Positions 14,990 to 20,012 of a stretch of DNA of 20,012 nt are shown piece by piece (the stretch's first letter is position 1; every line of letters begins with the position of its first letter). The stretch lies in assembly GCA_030040625.1 (NCBI GenBank), contig JASHTI010000102.1, positions 1 through 20,012 on the forward strand. Reading direction: 5' to 3'. Position numbers and translations under genes: made by a program. The notes below the pieces were generated by a model. That model was not told the DNA's origin, ran no database searches, and was given only the letters and a program-made list of their open reading frames with translations. This DNA is from Thermoplasmata archaeon. GTDB taxonomy: Archaea; Thermoplasmatota; Thermoplasmata; Lutacidiplasmatales; UBA184.

Positions 14990-15480
14990 GCCCGAAACCC
15001 GGCGGGAGCGACCCCTCCTCGCGGCGCGGGATCGTCGGTCTCCCCGGAGGACGCGGGTCGGACCCGGTGCGTCCCACTCTCTACGGGATGGTGAGAAGGC
15101 CGCCCTTGCGGGGACGCCTGCGCCGCGGTCGCCCGTGACGCTCTCAGGCGCCGCAGGCCTCTGCCACCCCGTCGGGGCAGGTTCCCCGAAGCTCCGGGCC
15201 CCTCGACCCTCGGCGCCGCCCGCTCGGCCGACACGGTACCGTGACCGCCGGGTCGTTCGTGGCTAAGGGGTTGGGGGCGCATCGGACGAGCGGGCCCCGC
15301 CCACCGAACGCCGTCGGTCGACCGGCCCCTCTCGACGAACGGGGTCCCTTGCACCGTCGATAGGGTCCCCCACCGCCGTTCGGCCGGCGGGCAGGGATCC
15401 CCTCGGGCCCGCCGACTCCGGACCGCCTGCCGCGAGCCCGCGGGCTCGACTCCGGCGACGCCCGCCCCGGAGGCAAGCCG
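14990..15480. other. Intergenic interval between two minus-strand genes
   Basis: I see no convincing gene here. Short frames are Arg/Pro-rich and match no known family. The interval contains the third copy of the tRNA-Lys 3' end (15397-15411). Confidence 0.6.
15397..15411 (+). repeat. tRNA-Lys 3' end, copy 3 (putative attachment-site duplicate)
   Basis: ATCCCCTCGGGCCCG matches the tRNA-Lys 3' end (11518-11532) over 15 nt in the same orientation. It lies 3184 bp beyond copy 2. The interval between copies 2 and 3 holds the cyclase gene and the decayed stretch. The upstream bases (CAGGG) also resemble the tRNA T-arm start with the loop missing. Confidence 0.45.
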
Positions 15481-16578
15481 TCAGCCCTTCCGGGCCCAGA
15501 GCAGGCTCCCGTAGTCGGGGCCGAACAGGAACCGGGCCGGCTTCGGGACCCCGGATGCCGCCGCGACCCCCCGAAGGTCGGGGTGATCGACGCGGTACTC
15601 CGAGAAGCCGGCGTGCCGGGCGAAGCTCATGAGCGCTCGGTCCGAGTAGAGACGGGGGCCCCCGCGGACCCTCGGTCCTGCCGCCGGGGTCCCGTACATC
15701 CGGGGCGTGCCGGTCCACGCCACGAACCGGCCCCCCGGACGGAGGGTGCGGAGGACCTCCCGAAACGCCTGCACCGGGTCCAGTAGCCAGGGGAGGACCC
15801 CGGACATGACCGCGCAGGTGAACCGTCCGCCGGGGAACGGCAGGGCTCCGGCATCCCCGTAGCGGAGCTCGAGGTGCCCGGCGGCGAGCGCTCGGGCGTT
15901 CTGCTGCGCCGCGACCTTCAGCATGTCCGCGCTGTGGTCGATCGCGGCGGCCCGGCAGCCGGTCCGTAGCGCCCGGCGCAGGAGCGCGCCGCCCCCGCAG
16001 CCGACCTCGAGCAGTCGGTCCTCCTTCCCCAGCGCGAGGCCCTCGAGGATCGCGTGGAAGCCGGGCAGATGGTAGATCGGCTCCCGGTAGTTGGCCCGAC
16101 TGGTCGGCCCCGAGGGGCGTCGCCCGCCCCGGTCGTAGGACCACGCCGCCAGTCGCGCCGGCGCGATCGCGAGCAGGAGGGGCGCGAAGACCTCCGTCGT
16201 CAGCCATCCGAGTCTCTGCTCCTCCCGGGGGGCTCCGCGCAGGTGCTCCCCGCCCCGGTGCTCGACCAGGATCGTGGTGCCGGCCCCGTCGACCGTGCAG
16301 CGGATCGTGAGTGCCGGCGCCCTCGGCGCACCGGTCCGGGGCCTCCCCCACGTGATCGTGACCGTACGCGGGGGCTCCCAGCGGTCCACCCAGCCGACCT
16401 CGGACCGCGGCGACCCTCGGCCGAGGCTTCGGAGGCGCCCGTCGGGCTCCGAGCGCACGAGCCACCCTCGCTCGAGCAACGCCGAGGAGAGCTCCCCCCA
16501 GAGCACGGGGAACACCTCGGCCGGCGAGCCGGCGACACGGGCGCTCAGCTGGACCACCGGGGCTCGGGACCCGCGCAT
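15481..16578 (-). CDS. SRPBCC-like domain fused to a class I SAM-dependent methyltransferase
   Basis: The product is 365 aa. Residues 8-145 resemble the SRPBCC/START helix-grip fold. The sequence VVQLSARVAGSPAEVFPVLWGEL begins like AHSA1/polyketide-cyclase domains, and strand-rich segments (RTVTITWG, ALTIRCTVDGAGTTILVEHRG) and a C-terminal helix follow. Residues 165-365 are a Rossmann methyltransferase: motif I LLEVGCGGG (189-197), acidic residue Asp214 (AAIDHSADML), motif GDAGALPFPGGRF (241-253), and LRTLRPGGRFVAWTG. This matches the Methyltransf_11/UbiE-like group. The SRPBCC part could bind the hydrophobic substrate; that is inference. The ATG at 16578 follows a weak AT-rich element (GATAGT near 16606 on the minus strand). 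The gene is divergent from the MarR operon, and the substrate is unknown. Confidence 0.8.
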   Translation of the reverse strand: MRGSRAPVVQLSARVAGSPAEVFPVLWGELSSALLERGWLVRSEPDGRLRSLGRGSPRSEVGWVDRWEPPRTVTITWGRPRTGAPRAPALTIRCTVDGAGTTILVEHRGGEHLRGAPREEQRLGWLTTEVFAPLLLAIAPARLAAWSYDRGGRRPSGPTSRANYREPIYHLPGFHAILEGLALGKEDRLLEVGCGGGALLRRALRTGCRAAAIDHSADMLKVAAQQNARALAAGHLELRYGDAGALPFPGGRFTCAVMSGVLPWLLDPVQAFREVLRTLRPGGRFVAWTGTPRMYGTPAAGPRVRGGPRLYSDRALMSFARHAGFSEYRVDHPDLRGVAAASGVPKPARFLFGPDYGSLLWARKG

Positions 16579-16755
16579 CTCGCGACCTCGTCAGGCCGCG
16601 GACACTATCCTGCTTTGGGCATCGTCTCACGGCGGCCGCGGAGCGCCGGGTCTGAGGAGGGGGGGCGGGCGCGCGGTCCGCTCGGCATGAGGGTTCGGTA
16701 GCCCGGGGTAACCCGCTCCGCGTGGGGGACTCGAGAACGAGTCCGGAGGGAATAA

Positions 16756-16770
16756 GTCAATATACTTGAC
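16756..16770 (+). promoter_or_regulatory. Inverted repeat over the TATA element of the MarR gene
   Basis: GTCAA-TATAC-TTGAC is a perfect 5-bp inverted repeat whose spacer contains the TATA element (ATATAC). It is centred 26-27 nt before ATG 16789. A further TTGAC half-site occurs at 16782-16786 and an AGTC-TAT-AGTC direct repeat at 16771-16781. This AT-rich patch contrasts sharply with its surroundings. Binding by the MarR protein would block TBP; that is inference. Confidence 0.65.
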
Positions 16771-16788
16771 AGTCTATAGTCTTGACCA

Positions 16789-17274
16789 ATGACGACGCCC
16801 GCCCCGCGCCGGGACGACTACCGCGACGTGCCGCTGTCCGCGTTGCTCTACGTCACGCGCGGGACCTACACGGCGGCGGTCCGGCGCGCGCAGGCGAAGG
16901 TCGGCTGCGAGGACGTTCCGGCCTCGGGCGAAGCGATCCTCAACGCCATGGAGTGGAGCGGGGCGTCGCTCGAGGCGGTCGTCCGTTTCCTCGGGGTCAC
17001 GAAGCAGGCGGTCAGCCAGACCGTCGAGACCCTCGTGGAGCGGGGCTACCTCGAGCGGAGCCGCGACACGGTCGACCGCCGGCGCCTCAAGCTTCGGTTG
17101 ACCGCGCGCGGGCACGCCGCCGGCAAGGCCGGGCGCCGGGGGATCGAAGAGGTCGACCGCGACCTCATCGGGCGGGTCGGGGCGCTCCGGGTCGCCCACG
17201 CGCGCGAGACGCTGATCGCGCTGCTCGAGATCAAGCGCCGGAGCCGCCCCGGGCCGGGAGGGGCGGAGGCATGA
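16789..17274 (+). CDS. MarR-family winged-helix transcriptional regulator
   Basis: This dimeric DNA-binding protein has 161 aa, typical for MarR. The winged helix covers about residues 45-115. The recognition region SLEAVVRFLGVTKQAVSQTVETLVERGYLER has the MarR pattern of a helix-turn-helix followed by an acidic/basic wing (RDTVDRRRLKLRLTARG). The helices flanking this domain form the dimer interface in the family. The leaderless-type promoter carries an inverted repeat over the TATA element, suggesting autorepression. It is first in an operon with a small ORF, a CrtC/AttH-like protein and a CoA-transferase, so the ligand may be a substrate or product of those enzymes, as is usual for MarR-controlled catabolic genes. 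The MarR call is secure; the ligand is unknown. Confidence 0.9.
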   Translation: MTTPAPRRDDYRDVPLSALLYVTRGTYTAAVRRAQAKVGCEDVPASGEAILNAMEWSGASLEAVVRFLGVTKQAVSQTVETLVERGYLERSRDTVDRRRLKLRLTARGHAAGKAGRRGIEEVDRDLIGRVGALRVAHARETLIALLEIKRRSRPGPGGAEA

Positions 17275-17387
17275 CGCCGGCGCGACCCGCGTCGGCCCGT
17301 CACCGGTCCGTTCGCCCGGGCGCCTCCTTCCTTCCGCTCCTCCACGCCCCCTACTGGGTCCTCGGAGGAGGGAGATCGGATCGATGA
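17271..17387 (+). CDS. Putative small ORF (38 aa) coupled to both neighbours
   Basis: A 38-codon frame starts at ATG 17271, overlapping the MarR stop as ATGA. It ends at TGA 17385-17387, overlapping the next gene's ATG 17384 as ATGA. A purine-rich ribosome-binding sequence (GGGAGGGGCGGAGG) lies just upstream. The peptide is basic at the N-terminus (MTPARPASARHRSVRPG) and more hydrophobic in the middle (ASFLPLLHAPYWVLGGG). I recognise no family. It could be a leader for translational coupling, a small membrane-associated peptide, or chance, since the downstream gene has its own ribosome-binding site inside this frame. Confidence 0.35.
   Translation: MTPARPASARHRSVRPGASFLPLLHAPYWVLGGGRSDR
17364..17374 (+). 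promoter_or_regulatory. Ribosome-binding site of the CrtC/AttH-like gene
   Basis: GGAGGAGGGAG ends 9 nt before ATG 17384. The strong site supports this start and translation from an internal position of a polycistronic mRNA. Confidence 0.6.
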
Positions 17388-18517
17388 GCGCGGGGACGCT
17401 GGCGCGATTGGCGAACCAGGATGCGGACTACGCCCGGCTGGGTCTGCGACGCGGGCCGGTCGAGCCGTGGGAGGATGGGATGAGGACGGGCGGGGGCCCG
17501 GGCAGCTACGAGTGGTGGTACTTCGACGCCCACCTCGAGGACGGCTCCGCCCTCGTCGTGACGTTCTACACGAAGTGGCTGCTGAACCCGAAGGGCCGGG
17601 AGGCCCCGATGATCCAGGTCAACCTGGACCGACCGGGCCAGCCGACCCTCCAGCGGTTCGTCCACGGCACCCCCGCGGAGTTCACGGCCAGCCGCGAGCA
17701 CTGCGACGTCCGGCTGAAGGGGTGCTACTTCCGCGGCGATCTGCACCGCTACCAGATCCGGGTCGAGGTCGACGACCTCACCGTGGACGCCGAGCTCGTC
17801 GGCCAGGTGCCGTCCTGGCGGCAGGCGACCGGGGTGACCTACTTCGGTGCCCACGACGAACACACCTTCGCCTGGCTGCCGTCGGTACCCCAGGGAACCG
17901 TCACGGCGACGATCGCGGAGCGCGGAGGCGCAGCGCGGACGCTCCGCGGGATCGGCTACCACGATCACAACTGGGGGGACGTGGCGATGTCCAAGCTGCT
18001 CAACCACTGGTACTGGGGCCGGGCGCAGGCCGGCTCGTACTCGGTCATCGCGGCCTACCTCTACGCGGAGAAGGCGTACGGCCGCGCCGAGCTCCCGCAG
18101 ATCCTGATCGCGAAGGACGGCCGGATCGTCGCGGACGACGCCTCGAAGGTCCGCCTCGTCCTCGAGGATGTTTTCGTCGACGCGCACAGTCGCAAGCCGG
18201 TGGCGGACCGCGTGATCTACGATTATGCCGAGGGGAACGGGACGCACTACCGGGTGATCTTCCAGCGGCACCAGACCCTCCTCGATCAGCGGTTCGCCGA
18301 CACGGTGACCGGCGTCAAGCACGCCCTTGCCGTGATCGCACACGTGGACGGCGCCTACCTTCGGTTCAGCGGGACCGTGACCGTCGAGCGATACGACGGC
18401 GATCGGCTCGTCGAGACGGCGAGCGACCCGGGGATCTGGGAGCTGATGTACCTCGGCCACGTCGAGGAGGAGGCGTCCCCCGCGGGCGTGCCTCCGGTCG
18501 GGGAGGTCCGGCCGTGA
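17384..18517 (+). CDS. CrtC/AttH-like lipocalin-fold protein
   Basis: The product is 377 aa. Conserved marks of the carotenoid 1,2-hydratase (CrtC)/AttH-like double-lipocalin family are visible: SYEWWYFDAHLEDG at about 41-54, IGYHDHNWGDV near 189-199, and HWYWGRAQAGSYSV near 208-221, amid alternating beta strands. In CrtC the conserved His/Asp/Trp residues hydrate isoprenoid double bonds; AttH proteins of the fold have other or unknown roles. No signal peptide is evident, so it is probably cytosolic. It lies in the MarR operon and overlaps the following CoA-transferase gene by GTGA. A role in hydrating or isomerising a hydrophobic, perhaps isoprenoid, substrate is inference. Family membership is fairly sure, the reaction is not. 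Confidence 0.75.
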   Translation: MSAGTLARLANQDADYARLGLRRGPVEPWEDGMRTGGGPGSYEWWYFDAHLEDGSALVVTFYTKWLLNPKGREAPMIQVNLDRPGQPTLQRFVHGTPAEFTASREHCDVRLKGCYFRGDLHRYQIRVEVDDLTVDAELVGQVPSWRQATGVTYFGAHDEHTFAWLPSVPQGTVTATIAERGGAARTLRGIGYHDHNWGDVAMSKLLNHWYWGRAQAGSYSVIAAYLYAEKAYGRAELPQILIAKDGRIVADDASKVRLVLEDVFVDAHSRKPVADRVIYDYAEGNGTHYRVIFQRHQTLLDQRFADTVTGVKHALAVIAHVDGAYLRFSGTVTVERYDGDRLVETASDPGIWELMYLGHVEEEASPAGVPPVGEVRP

Positions 18518-20012
18518 CGCCCGGCCGCCGTGCCCCGAGGACCGAGGCGTCCGGCGACGACCTGCCCGCCCAGCTCGAGCGCCTCCTAGCCGGCACCGGG
18601 GTCCGCCCCTCGGACACCGGCGGCTCGATCCACTTCGCCGGCGCGGACCCGCTCTTCCCGAGCGCGATCCGACTCGGCTCGGTCTTCGCCCTCTCCGCGA
18701 TGGCGGCGGCCGTCGGCGCCGCCGCCATCGGGCGACTGAGGACAGGCCACGGCCAGGACCTCGCCATCGACCTCCGCCGCTCCTCCCACGGGATCGATCC
18801 CGAGCTGACGTTCGGGCCGACAGTCAACGGCTGGCCGTACCCGAACCCGATCGGGAACAACCACCCGTTCTCGGTCTTCCCGTTCGAGACGAAGGACGGC
18901 CGCTGGGTCTACCCGTCCGCCGTCTATCCGCACCAGCAGTTCGCCTGGACGAACTTCTTCAACTGCGGCGCGAACCACGCGAGCGTCGCCGCGGCCGTCC
19001 GCCGGTGGGACGCCGCCGAACTCGAGGACGCGGCGAACGACGCCGGCCACACCCTCTGCGTGGCGCGCACGGCGGAGGAATGGGCCCGCCACCCCCAGGG
19101 GCGCTACCTCGCCGAGGAGCCCGTCATCGCGGTCCGGAAGATCGCGAGCGGCGCCCCGGTGCCGTTCGGCCCGGGGGACCGCCCGCTCTCGGGGGTCCGG
19201 GTCCTTTCGGCGACGCATGCGGTGGCCGGACCGGTCGTCGGTCGGACGCTCGCCGAGCAGGGCGCGGAGGTGCTCCAGTTCAACCGCCCGGACGACTTCG
19301 AACACCCTTGGGTCTACGACGACGCGAACGTCGGCTTCCGGTCGACGTACCTCGACCTCCGGCGGCCCGACAGCGCCGCGAAGGGGCACGCGCTCGCCCG
19401 GCAGGCGGACGTTTTCGTCGACAACTTCCGCGGCCGAAAGCTCTCGGACTTCGGCTTCGGACCCGAGCAGCTCGCCGACGGCCACCGCGGTATCGTCGTC
19501 GTGAGCGTCCGCTGCTACGGCTGGGGCGGCCCGTGGTCGGAGCGCGGGGGATTCGACATGCTCGGCTCCGCGGCCTCCGGCGTCGCCATGGCCGAAGGGG
19601 AGAACGGCAAGCCGTCGATGCCGCCGACGGCGCTGATCAACGACTACGTCACCGGCTACATGGGCGCGGCCGGAGCGGCGGCGGCCCTGTACCGACGCGC
19701 CCGCGAGGGCGGGAGCTACCACGTCACGGTGAGCCTGACACGCAACGCGATGTGGTACCTGTCGCTCGGCCTCGTTCCGCCGGAGGAGCGGACCTTCGCG
19801 GTGAACCCGTTCCAGCGGTTCGACGCGCTCGCGTCCAAGCCCGCCGAGCTCATCCCCATCGTGATGAAGCTCCGGGAGCGCCTTTCGCCCCCCGAGCTTT
19901 GGGAGCGCGACACGCCGCTCGGCCGGGTCCGCCGACTCGCCCCCGCCGTCCACTTCTCGCGGACTCCCGGCGCGTGGAACGACCCGATCCTGACCCCGAT
20001 GGGCTCCGCGGC
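18514..20012 (+). CDS. CaiB/BaiF-type (class III) CoA-transferase, partial at the right edge
   Basis: The frame is open from GTG 18514 (499 codons) to the window edge. Residues 30-215 resemble the portion that normally follows the Rossmann part of family III CoA-transferases (GSVFALSAMAAAVGAAAIG, TGHGQDLAIDLRR, VFPFETKDGRWVYP). From residue 226 a more complete copy begins: RPLSGVRVLSATHAVAGPVVGRTLAEQGAEVL, VFVDNFRGRKLSDFGFG, then GGFDMLGSAASG with Asp348 at the position I expect for the catalytic aspartate. GSYHVTVSLTRNAMW follows. This part-plus-whole layout is known in long CaiB-like proteins. The closing segment (TPLGRVRRLAPAVHFSRTPGAWN) suggests only a few residues are missing. The start overlaps the upstream stop (GTGA) with GGGGAGGT about 6 nt before. 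It would move CoA between carboxylic acids; the substrate is unknown. Confidence 0.88.
   Translation, partial: MTPGRRAPRTEASGDDLPAQLERLLAGTGVRPSDTGGSIHFAGADPLFPSAIRLGSVFALSAMAAAVGAAAIGRLRTGHGQDLAIDLRRSSHGIDPELTFGPTVNGWPYPNPIGNNHPFSVFPFETKDGRWVYPSAVYPHQQFAWTNFFNCGANHASVAAAVRRWDAAELEDAANDAGHTLCVARTAEEWARHPQGRYLAEEPVIAVRKIASGAPVPFGPGDRPLSGVRVLSATHAVAGPVVGRTLAEQGAEVLQFNRPDDFEHPWVYDDANVGFRSTYLDLRRPDSAAKGHALARQADVFVDNFRGRKLSDFGFGPEQLADGHRGIVVVSVRCYGWGGPWSERGGFDMLGSAASGVAMAEGENGKPSMPPTALINDYVTGYMGAAGAAAALYRRAREGGSYHVTVSLTRNAMWYLSLGLVPPEERTFAVNPFQRFDALASKPAELIPIVMKLRERLSPPELWERDTPLGRVRRLAPAVHFSRTPGAWNDPILTPMGSA

Noticed and set aside
16766..16780. TTGACA followed by TATAGT resembling a bacterial -35/-10 promoter
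   Set aside because: The spacing is only about 4 nt, far too short for a sigma-70 promoter. An archaeal TATA element at 16760-16765 explains the start better.
1..20012. CRISPR arrays, insertion sequences, rRNA genes and integrase genes
   Set aside because: I looked for evenly spaced repeats, transposase motifs, rRNA signatures and the tyrosine recombinase RxxHxRY pattern and saw none.

Overview
The window is GC-rich DNA, roughly 70% by eye, from an archaeon. It encodes the archaeal/eukaryotic-type proteins deoxyhypusine synthase and translation initiation factor aIF2-beta, plus an archaeal presenilin-like protease. Many transcription units have a TATA-like element about 25-30 nt upstream of the start codon and no ribosome-binding site, which suggests leaderless archaeal mRNAs. 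The proteins are rich in arginine rather than strongly acidic, which argues against a haloarchaeon. A high-GC member of the Thermoplasmatota (Euryarchaeota in the broad sense) is my best guess, but this is inference.

Layout. (1) 1-264, minus strand: the N-terminus of a secreted or anchored protein that runs off the left edge. (2) 530-8773, plus strand: a compact gene string of class II LysRS, ABC ATPase, multi-pass membrane protein (probable ABC permease), ValRS, aldo/keto reductase and HAD phosphatase. The genes touch or overlap. ValRS appears to start at a CTG codon that overlaps the preceding stop. (3) 8815-10404: aIF2-beta with a C-terminal TRAM domain, followed 6 nt later by a presenilin/signal-peptide-peptidase homologue. 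(4) 10428-11532: deoxyhypusine synthase, whose last codons and stop lie inside a tRNA-Lys(CTT) gene.

(5) 11533 to about 15411: an accessory region immediately 3' of the tRNA. The last 14-15 nt of the tRNA recur in the same orientation at 12214 and 15397. These repeats bracket a small RelE/ParE-type toxin-antitoxin pair with visibly lower GC, then a segment with a decayed stretch and an adenylate cyclase-TolB-like-TPR protein. I read this as stacked attachment-site duplications from integration at tRNA-Lys, although no integrase is visible. (6) 15481-16578, minus strand: an apparent fusion of an SRPBCC-like domain with a SAM methyltransferase.

(7) 16789 to the right edge: an operon of a MarR regulator, a tiny ORF of 38 codons coupled at both ends by ATGA overlaps, a CrtC/AttH-like lipocalin-fold protein, and a long CaiB/BaiF-type CoA-transferase running off the edge. 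An inverted repeat spans the TATA element of the MarR gene, suggesting autoregulation.

Regions 2-4 are mostly core translation and protein-modification genes: two aminoacyl-tRNA synthetases, an initiation factor, the enzyme that starts hypusination of aIF5A, and a tRNA. The most notable items are the CTG-start ValRS, the tRNA/CDS overlap with a promoter inside the CDS, the repeated tRNA 3' ends around the toxin-antitoxin and cyclase genes, and the MarR-smORF-CrtC-like-CoA-transferase operon.
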